Assembly (NCBI GenBank): GCA_023397505.1
Contig: JAEWUC010000004.1
Coordinates: forward strand, 62,001-126,000
Source of the DNA: Bacteroidota bacterium
GTDB lineage: Bacteria; Bacteroidota; Ignavibacteria; Ignavibacteriales; Melioribacteraceae
Direction of reading: 5' to 3'
DNA length: 64,000 nucleotides
Part shown: positions 51,039 to 59,954 of the stretch, piece after piece
How the letters are laid out: every line of letters begins with the position of its first letter
Numbering within the stretch: position 1 is the first letter of the stretch
Made by a program: the position numbers and the translations under genes
The notes under the pieces: generated by a model
Told to the model about the DNA's origin: nothing
The model's input: the letters and a program-made list of their open reading frames with translations, nothing else
Database searches by the model: none

Positions 51039-51875
51039 ATGAGTTTCTACCCGCAGCCGAATAAATATCAGTGTGGACCATTTGCTTTAAAATACGCATT
51101 GGTAATGTTGGGAATATTTAAAGACGAAGATCAGATTGGAATAATTGCAGGCAGCACCTGGTGGGCAGGCACAGATGAATTCGGACTCGCACGTGCAGCA
51201 CGGCGTTTCGATTGCCGCATGAGGCATTTTCAATCAAGCAATCCCGACGATGCAAGAAGAATGCTGGTTGCCAATCTTAAAAAAGGTTACCCGTGCATTT
51301 TAAGCGTTAAGAATTGGGAACATTGGGAAACCGTGGTCAGCTATCAAAAAGGAAAGTTTGTTGTTATCGACAGCGAACTTGATAAAGTTGTGGATGTTGT
51401 CACATCTTCAAAACTTTTAAGAAGATGGCGTTATGTTGAAGATGAAACGGGAATTAAAAGTTATGACGGCTATGCATTAAGTCCTTTATCAAAAGTTCAT
51501 ACGCGCGCAAAATTTACTCCAGAAAAAGCAATTCAATTGATGTACGAAAAGAACGAAGACCTAGCGCGTAAATGGGATCAATACACAAACGATTTAATTA
51601 CGATCTGTAAACCGCGTACAAAACTCAGCTCCAACATCATTACATTTTCTGAATTTCTAAGACGCAACGAGCAGAACCTCGTAAAGCGTGTAGCCAACTG
51701 GCACGGCGAACCGACTTACTCCGAGCTTAAAAAGATTTTGAGCAATATGAAATTCATTGCCGAAGTATATGATTTAATTGTCCCCGAAGATGAAGAGAAA
51801 AGAACCGCTATTGATGTAGCCGCTATTTTAATGATGTACGCCTGCGGCAAGTATGGAATGAGTCCCATTTATTAG
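51039..51875 (+). CDS. C39-like papain-fold peptidase/transferase with C-terminal helical domain
   Basis: 278 residues from ATG 51039. Catalytic Cys12 lies in NKYQCGPFALKYALVMLG, His in NWEHWETVVSYQ and Asp in FVVIDSE, the order of C39 and BtrH-like proteins. After about residue 160 a helical, charged region follows (FTPEKAIQLMYEKNEDLARKWD in parts). No signal peptide, so it acts inside the cell. The neighbour is an ATP-grasp ligase on the other strand. A start at 50982 is rejected because it adds a stretch without a site. Confidence 0.78.
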   Translation: MSFYPQPNKYQCGPFALKYALVMLGIFKDEDQIGIIAGSTWWAGTDEFGLARAARRFDCRMRHFQSSNPDDARRMLVANLKKGYPCILSVKNWEHWETVVSYQKGKFVVIDSELDKVVDVVTSSKLLRRWRYVEDETGIKSYDGYALSPLSKVHTRAKFTPEKAIQLMYEKNEDLARKWDQYTNDLITICKPRTKLSSNIITFSEFLRRNEQNLVKRVANWHGEPTYSELKKILSNMKFIAEVYDLIVPEDEEKRTAIDVAAILMMYACGKYGMSPIY

Positions 51876-51920
51876 CGCAGAGTGAAGAACGTAGAGTTTA
51901 GAATATCGTTTATTTGAAAA

Positions 51921-52478
51921 ATGATTAGACATAATAAAATATTTAGAAGAGAAAACTCAGCTTTACTTGTAATCGATATCCAGGAAAGAATATTACCTGT
52001 GATTTTTGAAAGCGAAAGAGTTGTTCAAAATACTATTAAACTTATCAATGGTTTTAAGATATTGAACGTGCCGGTATTTTATACTGAGCAGTATCCAAAA
52101 GGTTTGGGACCTACATCAAGTATAATTAAAGAAGCACTCGGTGATGTAGAACCTATCAGCAAAATGACATTCAGTTGTTCAGGCGCAGGAGATTTGTTCG
52201 AACAATTTAAAAAGAAAAGTATAGAACAAATAGTTTTATGCGGAATTGAAAGTCATGTTTGTGTAATGCAGACGGCTCTCGATTTAATTGCAAACGGATT
52301 TAAAGTACAAGTAACCGCCGATGCCGTATCGTCCCGCCGCGAATTTGATTATAAAATTGCCTTGGAAAGATTAAGAACTAACGGAGCTGAGATTACGTTA
52401 ACCGAATCAGTTTTGTTTGAAATGCTGAATGTTTGCGGTACGGATCAGTTTAAAGCAATATCAAAAATTGTAAAGTGA
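51921..52478 (+). CDS. Isochorismatase-family hydrolase
   Basis: 185 residues. The catalytic triad positions are visible: Asp in LVIDIQERI, Lys in SKMTFS and Cys in ESHVCVMQTA. The family includes nicotinamidases, isochorismatases and YcaC-like hydrolases; YTEQYPKGLGPTSS and the LCGIESHVCV motif match the YcaC-like group, whose substrate is unknown. Monocistronic, 45 bases after the C39-like gene. Confidence 0.87.
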   Translation: MIRHNKIFRRENSALLVIDIQERILPVIFESERVVQNTIKLINGFKILNVPVFYTEQYPKGLGPTSSIIKEALGDVEPISKMTFSCSGAGDLFEQFKKKSIEQIVLCGIESHVCVMQTALDLIANGFKVQVTADAVSSRREFDYKIALERLRTNGAEITLTESVLFEMLNVCGTDQFKAISKIVK

Positions 52479-52547
52479 AGTTTTAGAAAGATTAAGAAAT
52501 TAAATTAAAATCAGAAACCTTTATAGGGTACCTAAAATTTAATAAAA

Positions 52548-53390
52548 TCAAAATCTCATATTAAAATTCAACCCAAGCGTTTTGTTGTAAGATTGCAGAC
52601 TGAATTTATTTAGAATGTTTGATTCATCATCAATATAATTATCATAAACAAAAACTGAAATTAAAGAACCCACCGCGGCGCCGACGAGAACATCACTTAG
52701 ATAATGTTTTTTATCGTGGAGGCGGCTGTAGCCCACGTATCCCGCCCATCCGTAAAGTGCAGCAAAAGTTGTTGTTTTAAAAGTAGTTTTTAAGAAAGAA
52801 TTATTTTCGGTTACATCCCAATCATTATAAAAATCATTCAGCTCCAAAAACAGAAAAGTAGAAGCAGCAAAAACAGTTGATGTATGCCCGCTGAAAAAAC
52901 TGCGGTCGTCGGTTTTATCCGGTCTTTCACGGTGTGTAAGACCTTTGACAATTTCTGTTAATGTATATGTATAAAGCAATGACTTTTGAAATAGAAAAAT
53001 GTTCCGGTAATTATCCTGTGTAATATTTTTATCTGTAAAAAGGTTTAAACCTGTTGTTAGCGCTAACCTGGAATAGAAAATTGTTCTGGGAATAATATCC
53101 TGGTCAATACTTCCAAAAGAGAAATGCCCGGCACTTCCAAAATCTTCAGCAATTTCTCTATCGAAAGAGGCCGGAGCTATTTTAAATTGTTTACCGATAT
53201 AATTTCGGTACAAATATGCCGCACCGATTGGAATATCATACCATTCCGTTACAGATTGCAAAGCTCCTGAAATATTTGAACCCGTGTTTAACAGTCGATC
53301 ACCAAATGTATTTTGTTGAGCATGCAATTGATAGTTGAAAGCAGAAATGAGAAGAACCATTAAAGTAGTTTTTGATATTCTATAAACCAT
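52548..53390 (-). CDS. PAP2 phosphatase, membrane-associated
   Basis: 280 residues from ATG 53390. A signal peptide or anchor (TTLMVLLISAFNYQLHA) and further hydrophobic segments are present. PAP2 motifs: C1 KGLTHRERP, C2 SFFSGHTS (His nucleophile support), C3 SRLHDKKHYLSDV (Arg-x5-His-x3-Asp pattern), then a glycine-rich helix. It removes phosphate from lipids such as undecaprenyl pyrophosphate or phosphatidate. It overlaps the end of the CotH gene by 11 bases; the upstream reading to 53435 gives a worse N-terminus. Confidence 0.88.
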   Translation of the reverse strand: MVYRISKTTLMVLLISAFNYQLHAQQNTFGDRLLNTGSNISGALQSVTEWYDIPIGAAYLYRNYIGKQFKIAPASFDREIAEDFGSAGHFSFGSIDQDIIPRTIFYSRLALTTGLNLFTDKNITQDNYRNIFLFQKSLLYTYTLTEIVKGLTHRERPDKTDDRSFFSGHTSTVFAASTFLFLELNDFYNDWDVTENNSFLKTTFKTTTFAALYGWAGYVGYSRLHDKKHYLSDVLVGAAVGSLISVFVYDNYIDDESNILNKFSLQSYNKTLGLNFNMRF

Positions 53391-54504
53391 AAAACTCTTC
53401 AGTTTTTTCCTTGATGAATTTATGTCTTTGTGCAATATAGTTTTTTAGTTTTTGAACTTCATAGTCCAAATTTTTACCCGCTAAACCGAGATATGAATCC
53501 TTTTTATAAGCTTCATCAATAACGGCCGCGGTTGAGTCTATTATCGGAAAAAGATTCGATTCTGTTAACAGGTTTTCATTAAGCGCAAGCAAGATTCTTT
53601 TATATTCATTTAAATAATAACTATTTGTAAATAATTTTTTAGCTATTTGATTATAACCGGCAATTCTGCCTTCGGGTGAATCGTAAAAAGCTTTGTCAAA
53701 ATCCCACGGAATAACTTTAAATGGATTGGTTTGATTTTCTTTCCATAGGTAAAAATTATTTGTGAATCCATCCGCGTTGTTTATTAATGAAGTTGCAGCG
53801 TGATATAAAATATAGTTTTCAAGGTTAATAAAGTTCGTCAGTGAATTGGAAATTAAGAAAGACTGAACAGTGTCGCACGCGTGTATTAATTCAAACAATG
53901 AATTAAAGTTATTGTCTTTGGGAATTTTCTTTTCATAAAAAAATTGCGGATTATATTTTTCATCGAATGTAAACTGTGAATTGAATCCTACTTTAATAAG
54001 CTCCGTAACTTTCAAATTTCTATCTGAAAAGAATTCATCTTCAACCCGTTCAAGCATAGGATATAAACCTTTATCCTTGCCGTTAATTCTTACGAATACA
54101 TGCTGAGACTTGAAAACCGGGAATCCAAGCTGTCTATAAATATGAGAAGCGAGAACACTGTGCATTGAAGAATGATCATATGCTTGAGCGCTCAAATTAA
54201 ATTCATTTAACCCGTCGATTGTTTGCCCGTTATTAAGTTCAATTTTGTACGACCATTTATCCAACAGCCGTGAACCCGCACCGGAGGCGGAAATTTTTGC
54301 AGTGTATAAAACTCCCTTAAAAGAAAACTCGCAGTTTGTTTCGAAATCCGAAATTTTATTTGATAAAAGCGCTGTGTAACTCTCTTGATCGATGCGGATA
54401 TCAAATACTGGAACACCGCCTTCGATTATAACTGGATCGGTTGAACTTTCATTACACGAAAGAACAATAAACGCCGTTAATAATATTTTAAATAAATTCT
54501 TCAT
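53380..54504 (-). CDS. CotH-like kinase, lipoprotein
   Basis: 374 residues. Lipobox VLSC (Cys17) after a signal peptide. CotH-kinase features: ASGAGSRLLDKWSYKIELN, the phosphate-binding region RINGKDKGLYPMLERVEDE and the metal site VIPWDFDKAF. CotH proteins are secreted protein kinases in spore formers; Gram-negative members have unknown targets. It overlaps the porin gene by one base (TGATG-type junction at 54504) and the PAP2 gene by 11 bases, so the three form one operon. Confidence 0.88.
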   Translation of the reverse strand: MKNLFKILLTAFIVLSCNESSTDPVIIEGGVPVFDIRIDQESYTALLSNKISDFETNCEFSFKGVLYTAKISASGAGSRLLDKWSYKIELNNGQTIDGLNEFNLSAQAYDHSSMHSVLASHIYRQLGFPVFKSQHVFVRINGKDKGLYPMLERVEDEFFSDRNLKVTELIKVGFNSQFTFDEKYNPQFFYEKKIPKDNNFNSLFELIHACDTVQSFLISNSLTNFINLENYILYHAATSLINNADGFTNNFYLWKENQTNPFKVIPWDFDKAFYDSPEGRIAGYNQIAKKLFTNSYYLNEYKRILLALNENLLTESNLFPIIDSTAAVIDEAYKKDSYLGLAGKNLDYEVQKLKNYIAQRHKFIKEKTEEFYGL

Positions 54505-55517
54505 CAGAATGTCATTTGTAAAGCGAGAATAACGCGAGATTCTTCCAATCCATAATCGGTGATGAATTGATTCTTTGTAAGCCGTATGTCGGCATTTAAT
54601 CTTGCCCTAATATTTTTGTGGATATAAAAATTAGAGCCGCCTATGATTTGAATAACGTGTGAACCGGGAATATCAGTATCGGGACTGAAATAACTTAATA
54701 GCAAAAGAGGCTCTATACCTATCAGAAATTCTTCTTCCATTTTAAAATTATACGATGCAAGAATTTTTCCGCCGAACGAAATTACTTTATCGTCATTGCC
54801 CATCAACTCTCTGCGGTTGCTTTCGAATGGGTCCTGCGCTAAAAACAATTCAATCATTCCCGTATAATTTTCATTTTCCAAGAACATACTACCGCCGAAA
54901 GCGTGAGTAGTAATTTTTTGTTCGCCGCCTTTGCTTTGAATCATGTAATTAACACCGAATGATAATTCATTTATATGATATGAAAATCTCGTAACAATAC
55001 TTGTGAAGAGTGAATTGTCTTTAAAAACAGAAATGTAATATGTGTACGGAAATTCCGGGCGCTTTGGCGAATATTTATAGTATCCGATAATACCGACCGC
55101 ACGTCCGCCGTAGCCAAGTTCCGCTAGGTTTTCCTGAACATAGCTTCTATTAATTGTCAATAAATCTTCTTCGCCTGTTAAGTATTCGTATCCAAAAGGT
55201 TTTTTCTCGTTGCCGACTTTTAAGTTGAAGTATTTAGCGATTTCAAACTTAATATTCATATCTTGTATTCTAATCGAGTTGTCAACAGAATTGCCTTTAA
55301 TATCAAATTGACCTTCGATCTTCTTGCCGAATTTTATTTCGGATTTTAATTTACCTTCATAATATGCTTCTTGATTAAACTTGTTCAGCACATTTCTATT
55401 ATAAAATACGTAGCCAACATTTCCGTATCCGCCCCATTTGATTTCCTGTGCATGCAAAAAAGAAGTTAGGATGATAGGGAGAAAAAGAAAGTTTTGAAGC
55501 AGTGATTTAGTTTTCAT
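54504..55517 (-). CDS. Porin of the phosphate-selective OprO/OprP type
   Basis: 337 residues with signal peptide (FLPIILTSFLHA). The start YGNVGYVFYNRNVLNKF, the FEIAKYFNLKVGNEKKPFGYE strand-turn (KPFGYEY, as in OprP) and the terminal strand VILALQMTF ending in Phe show a porin-type barrel. Phosphate selectivity is inferred from the OprO/P-like strand pattern and the operon with a CotH kinase and a PAP2 phosphatase; the arginine ladder was not checked. Confidence 0.75.
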   Translation of the reverse strand: MKTKSLLQNFLFLPIILTSFLHAQEIKWGGYGNVGYVFYNRNVLNKFNQEAYYEGKLKSEIKFGKKIEGQFDIKGNSVDNSIRIQDMNIKFEIAKYFNLKVGNEKKPFGYEYLTGEEDLLTINRSYVQENLAELGYGGRAVGIIGYYKYSPKRPEFPYTYYISVFKDNSLFTSIVTRFSYHINELSFGVNYMIQSKGGEQKITTHAFGGSMFLENENYTGMIELFLAQDPFESNRRELMGNDDKVISFGGKILASYNFKMEEEFLIGIEPLLLLSYFSPDTDIPGSHVIQIIGGSNFYIHKNIRARLNADIRLTKNQFITDYGLEESRVILALQMTF

Positions 55518-55578
55518 ATCTGATTTTCATATTTGTGTCGGATGCAAAAATAATTAATACCGGGTGAATATACAGTAC

Positions 55579-56088
55579 TTAATCAGTATCAAAATACTTC
55601 TTAGGATATTCAAACAAGAATGTTCTCCCATTGCCGTACTCAATTTTTTTCCATGTTTCTTCTTTAAACTCAATTCCAACAATAGAACACGTGGGCATAT
55701 TGTCAATAAGTTTATTGCCGAGATGATTTGCGTAATATGTTATTGTAGGATTATGTCCGAAAAGGAAAGCGGTTGCAAAATCGTCTGTTATATTTTGAAT
55801 TATATTTTCGAGTTCGTGAATCCCGGCTTCATAAATATTTTCATCATAAATTATTTTTTTCTTTTTATATCCTAATTCTTCCGCAAAAAAATCCGCTGTT
55901 GCTGCGGCACGCACTGCCGGACTCGAATAAATAATATCCGGTTTAATTTTTTCTTTATTTATAATCTTGGCCATAAACGGGGCATCGCGTAAACCCCTTT
56001 TATTCAACGGGCGTTCGAAGTCGGAAAGATCATGATTATCCCAGCTAGATTTTGCATGACGTATTAAAAAAAGTTTTTTCATAAACAT
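55579..56088 (-). CDS. sixA: SixA-like phosphohistidine phosphatase
   Basis: 169 residues. The RHG motif is LIRHAKSSWD with the nucleophile His, then ERPLNKRGLRDAPFMA and IIYSSPAVRAAATADFF; the second active-site His lies in FGHNPT. SixA dephosphorylates His in phosphotransfer proteins. Two ATG codons open the gene (56088 and 56082). Four bases after the HD-PycTM gene, probably cotranscribed. Confidence 0.88.
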   Translation of the reverse strand: MFMKKLFLIRHAKSSWDNHDLSDFERPLNKRGLRDAPFMAKIINKEKIKPDIIYSSPAVRAAATADFFAEELGYKKKKIIYDENIYEAGIHELENIIQNITDDFATAFLFGHNPTITYYANHLGNKLIDNMPTCSIVGIEFKEETWKKIEYGNGRTFLFEYPKKYFDTD

Positions 56089-56091
56089 TAG

Positions 56092-57309
56092 TTAAAAGAA
56101 AGGAACTAAATTAGTTGGCGTTGATGAAAATAATATTGCTATTACGAATGTAATTACAGATATAATTAGTCCGTAAATAAAAATGTTGTAACAAATTCTT
56201 AAATACCTGTATTTGTGCCCCAATACTTGTCCAAGGTTATAAAAGTCTTTAATCATGGAATCATATAAATATTTTTTATCACTTATCATTTCGTTCATTC
56301 CCCAAGCAAAGTCCCCGAGATTCATTTTATAAAAATTACCAAAGAACAGAAGATTGGCTTTTTTGTTATGAATATCATCTTTTGTAAAAATACCCGATGA
56401 GATTTTGGGGCGCGTTACAACCACCGCAAAAATTAATGTAACAAGACTAACTAAAATCATTGTGAAAGTAGGAATAATCAAGTGTGGATTTTTATCAAGC
56501 TTGCTTGCAAGAAGCGCAAAAAGAGCAGTGAGAACAAGGGTGTTGACACTTATCATTATATTTGCTTTGCTGTCTGCCATCGCGCTGAATTCTACATGAG
56601 TACGCACAACATTGCGGAACATAGTTTCAACACCGCGTCCGCCTATTTCTATGTTTTGCTTTTTAGTTTTTTTTTTGTTCTGATTCTTTTTTGAATTTTC
56701 GTCATCCTCTTCAACAATTTTTCTAAGATTTTTCTGAAGCTTTTTTAGATTTTTCTGCTTTTGAGGTTCCAATTCGTTTCTTGCGTACTCGGTAAAAAAT
56801 TTGTGGTGGTGCATAAAATCAATAGTTTTTTTCAACCATTCATATTCCGTTAGAGTTCTTCCAAAGTGAAATTCAAATTCCTCTCTAAACAGATCATTTC
56901 TTTTGTTGAAATAATTTTTTCCAAGGTGGGATAGGTCGGCATCGCAGACGATTTCTTCCAAAAGATTTTTTGGTGTCTGCGGTACTTTTGTTGCCAGAAT
57001 ACAATTCTTAATATTTTTAATCTTTTCAGTCGGATAACTTTCTTCGGCGAGGTATTCTTCGGCATATCTTGCGCTTACTTCTTCATGTCCGTCCACCTTT
57101 TCAAGGTAGCCCACATCATGGAACCAAGCAGCGAGAACAACAATTTCCAATTCTTCATCGCTTAACTTTGCAACGGCACTTATGTTCTCTACGGCATTTA
57201 CTACTTCGTGTGTATGGTCGATGCTGTGATAAACTATATTTTGAGGAGTATTTTTGCTAAGAAGATTAGTTACATAATCTTCGGCTTTTTGAATTATAGA
57301 CTCATTCAT
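56092..57309 (-). CDS. HD phosphohydrolase fused to a Pycsar-effector-type (PycTM/DUF5706) membrane domain
   Basis: 405 residues. N-terminal HD domain: His28 and His32/34 in VYHSIDHTHEVV, His64-Asp65 in AAWFHDVGYL and Asp in EIVCDADLSHLG. After a Lys/Asn-rich linker (about 200-222) comes a PycTM-type domain: FRNVVRTHVEFSAMADSKAN and IMISVNTLVLTALFALLASK (helix 1), a second helix (PTFTMILVSLVTLIFAVVV) and a third (FIYGLIISVITFVIAILF). Pycsar effectors sense cyclic pyrimidine nucleotides and damage the membrane on phage infection. No PycC cyclase is in the window, so either the protein acts with a distant cyclase or it has a housekeeping role. Confidence 0.82.
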   Translation of the reverse strand: MNESIIQKAEDYVTNLLSKNTPQNIVYHSIDHTHEVVNAVENISAVAKLSDEELEIVVLAAWFHDVGYLEKVDGHEEVSARYAEEYLAEESYPTEKIKNIKNCILATKVPQTPKNLLEEIVCDADLSHLGKNYFNKRNDLFREEFEFHFGRTLTEYEWLKKTIDFMHHHKFFTEYARNELEPQKQKNLKKLQKNLRKIVEEDDENSKKNQNKKKTKKQNIEIGGRGVETMFRNVVRTHVEFSAMADSKANIMISVNTLVLTALFALLASKLDKNPHLIIPTFTMILVSLVTLIFAVVVTRPKISSGIFTKDDIHNKKANLLFFGNFYKMNLGDFAWGMNEMISDKKYLYDSMIKDFYNLGQVLGHKYRYLRICYNIFIYGLIISVITFVIAILFSSTPTNLVPFF

Positions 57310-57400
57310 GGTGTTGCAGCCACCCTCTTTTTTACACGCACTAATTTAATAAATTCCTAACAACAGAATAATAAAATCAATAAAGGTTTACCGCAAAAAT

Positions 57401-58108
57401 TTAGTGATGCATTTGATGCTGATTCATCATTTTGCCGGAGTTGTATTTAGGACTAATAAAAGGAATGCCCAAATTCATTCCGCGCAGAATAAACAACACA
57501 GCAAGTACAACTGCGAAAACGGGAATTAACTTATTGATTCTTTTTTTGATATTAATATTAATTACTTTTCCTAAAACTGCGGTGGCAAGCATCACAGGCA
57601 AAGTGCCGAGACCGAACAAAGCCATATATAAAACACCGCCCAACACACTGCCTGTTGAAATTGATCCTGCGATTCCTACATAAACAAATCCGCAAGGCAG
57701 AAGTCCGTTTAGTACACCGATTGTAAAAAGAGATGAGTTTGATTTGTTAGATATAAGTTTTGAGAATTGTTTCTTGATGAAACTTGTTGAACTTCTATAA
57801 ACGAATGTTTCCGCTGCTTTCGCTTTTATTTTCCGAGGAGTGAATACATATAATAAGATTACTATTCCAAAGCCAATAGATAAATATTGCTGAAGTCCAA
57901 ACAATACCAATCTTTGTCCGAATAAACCGAACAATGCACCCATTAATGCATATGTTACTACTCTTCCAAGATTATAGAGAATTCTGCCCAAAAATATTTT
58001 TAACTGTGATTCGCCGAAAACCGGGAGTGCCAAAACTATTGGTCCGCACATCCCGATACAATGTAAACTGCCGAAAAGTCCAACTACAAATCCTGTCCAT
58101 ATTTCCAT
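57401..58108 (-). CDS. SafE/TauE-like membrane protein of the cbb3 cluster
   Basis: 235 residues, about six helices. The N-terminal GLFGSLHCIGMCGPIVLALP (HCxxMCG) is the copper-handling-like signature of the TauE/SafE relatives that accompany cbb3 oxidase genes. A His/Met tail (MMNQHQMHH) could also bind copper. It is last in the ccoI-to-ccoH operon; its start and the ccoH stop are adjacent (58108/58109). Role in copper supply or oxidase assembly is inferred from context. Confidence 0.82.
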   Translation of the reverse strand: MEIWTGFVVGLFGSLHCIGMCGPIVLALPVFGESQLKIFLGRILYNLGRVVTYALMGALFGLFGQRLVLFGLQQYLSIGFGIVILLYVFTPRKIKAKAAETFVYRSSTSFIKKQFSKLISNKSNSSLFTIGVLNGLLPCGFVYVGIAGSISTGSVLGGVLYMALFGLGTLPVMLATAVLGKVININIKKRINKLIPVFAVVLAVLFILRGMNLGIPFISPKYNSGKMMNQHQMHH

Positions 58109-58552
58109 TTAGTTCACCATAATAAGTTTTTCGTTATAGTACAAATTGTTTTTTGCAAACCAATCTACTTTTATTTTCCAAAGACCTTTTTCAATTTCTA
58201 GCGCGGAAAAACTTTGCTGCATCCCGGCATCGAGTTTTATTTCTTTTGTAAAATCTTGTTTATCATCCGAGGGGCGGTAGAAATAAATTATTCCGCCTAT
58301 TTCATTTTGCGGAAATATCTTTGGAAAAGAGAAATTAATTTTATCGTCAACCTGTTCAATTAAAAGCTGTTCGGGCAGTTCGCTCGTCCTGCTAATTTTA
58401 TCGATTTGAGTTTGGTAGTTAATTCCCTTCGCGTAATAATCATCTGTTTCAAGTGTAACATCCTGATTCATAAAAATATATACCATGATCAAAACGCCGA
58501 TCATAAATAAAATATAAACAGCTGCAATTCCGCTGCCCCAGTTAAGTTTCAT
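58109..58552 (-). CDS. ccoH: FixH/CcoH-like assembly protein
   Basis: 147 residues. One N-terminal membrane helix (about 8-28: AAVYILFMIGVLIMVYIFM) then a periplasmic FixH domain (YYAKGINYQTQIDKISRTSE, LWKIKVDWFAKN). FixH/CcoH helps assemble the cbb3 oxidase. Overlaps the ccoG stop by one base (TAATG). Confidence 0.85.
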   Translation of the reverse strand: MKLNWGSGIAAVYILFMIGVLIMVYIFMNQDVTLETDDYYAKGINYQTQIDKISRTSELPEQLLIEQVDDKINFSFPKIFPQNEIGGIIYFYRPSDDKQDFTKEIKLDAGMQQSFSALEIEKGLWKIKVDWFAKNNLYYNEKLIMVN

Positions 58553-59952
58553 TAATTCACCTTTCCAAGAAACGCTGTTTGAATAATATCCAATGTTTTG
58601 CCGTTCGATTTAACAGCAATATTAAGATTTGTTTTTAACTGTTTAATTTCTTCTTTAGGAATTATAACAAGAAATTTTGCTTCTGTTACTCCTTGCGGTG
58701 TAACGTTCAAATCGCTGCCGATAATTTTTATTTCACCATTAATGTTTACAAGTTCGAGCATAGCCGGTAGTTTATCGAAAGTTTTATTCACAATTTTAAG
58801 ATCATAAATATTACTGATTTTGTTCCCCGGCTGTTCCTGCGATAATAATCCGGGTGTCCGTAAAATGCTCAATTCAACTTCCGAGCGGTTTAAAAGTAAA
58901 ATAGTAATTAATGAAATAAGCAGTATCAGCACCAAGGTATAACCTATTGCACGGGGTGAAAACAAAGAACGCTTTCCGGTTTCAATCTGGTTTTTTGAAG
59001 CATAACGTATAAGTCCTCTTGGCTTTTTTATTTTATCCATAACCGAATCGCATTCATCTATGCACGCTGTACAATTCACGCATTCAAGTTGTGTCCCGTT
59101 TCTAATATCAATTCCCGTTGGACAAACATCAACGCATAAGCGGCAATCTATGCAGTCGCCGAGTTTTCTTTCTTCTCCTTTTCTGATTTTTCCGCGCGGT
59201 TCACCACGCTTATAATCGTAATGAATTACAACTGAGTTTTGATCGAGCATTACACCTTGCAGTCTGCCGTAAGGACAAACCAAAACGCATGCTTGTTCGC
59301 GGAAATATGAAAACACGAAATAGAATATGCCGGAAAAAATCAAAAGGACAATAAACAATGTTACGTGTTTGAAGGGAGTATCGATAATATATTGATAGAG
59401 TTTGTCAACACCGATTATGTACGATAAAAAAGTATTGGCTATTAAAAAAGAGATTGAGAAAAAGATAAATTGCTTGGAAATTTTTTTTATGAATTTTTTA
59501 CCGGTTATTGGTTCGGAATTAAGCGTACGCTGTTTATTGCCATCGCCTTCAATCCAGTATTCTATTTTCCGGAAAACCATTTCCATAAAAATTGTCTGAG
59601 GACAAATCCACCCGCAGAACAATCTGCCGTAAATTACCGTGAATAAAAATATCGAGACTATCACTGCAATCATTGATAAAGCAAATAAATGCAAATCATG
59701 GGGACCAAACGGAATGCCAAATAGAATAAATTTTCTTTCGAGTACATTTAAAATAATGAAAGGATGCCCGTCAATTTTAATAAACGGTGTACCGAATAAA
59801 AATAAGAGAAGGAAAACGCTTACAATTGTTCTGGCGTTATAGAATTTACCCGACGGTTTTTTAGGATAAATCCATTTGCGTTTGCCTTCCTGCGTTATTG
59901 TAGCAATTGAATCGCGGAATTCTTCTTCACCGGATGAAATTTTTACACTCAT
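58552..59952 (-). CDS. ccoG: Cytochrome c oxidase accessory protein CcoG (FixG/RdxA)
   Basis: 466 residues, about five helices plus two [4Fe-4S] motifs: CVLCPYGRLQ-type start (ACVLVCPYGRLQG), then CIDCRLCVDVCPTGID and CVNCTACIDECDSVM. A C-terminal immunoglobulin-like domain follows (about 350-466). FixG reduces copper for cbb3 assembly. Three bases after ccoP. Typical length. Confidence 0.94.
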   Translation of the reverse strand: MSVKISSGEEEFRDSIATITQEGKRKWIYPKKPSGKFYNARTIVSVFLLLFLFGTPFIKIDGHPFIILNVLERKFILFGIPFGPHDLHLFALSMIAVIVSIFLFTVIYGRLFCGWICPQTIFMEMVFRKIEYWIEGDGNKQRTLNSEPITGKKFIKKISKQFIFFSISFLIANTFLSYIIGVDKLYQYIIDTPFKHVTLFIVLLIFSGIFYFVFSYFREQACVLVCPYGRLQGVMLDQNSVVIHYDYKRGEPRGKIRKGEERKLGDCIDCRLCVDVCPTGIDIRNGTQLECVNCTACIDECDSVMDKIKKPRGLIRYASKNQIETGKRSLFSPRAIGYTLVLILLISLITILLLNRSEVELSILRTPGLLSQEQPGNKISNIYDLKIVNKTFDKLPAMLELVNINGEIKIIGSDLNVTPQGVTEAKFLVIIPKEEIKQLKTNLNIAVKSNGKTLDIIQTAFLGKVN

Positions 59953-59954
59953 AG

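Noticed and set aside
56092..57309. Complete Pycsar anti-phage system
   Set aside because: The PycTM-type domain is present but there is no nucleotide cyclase in the window.
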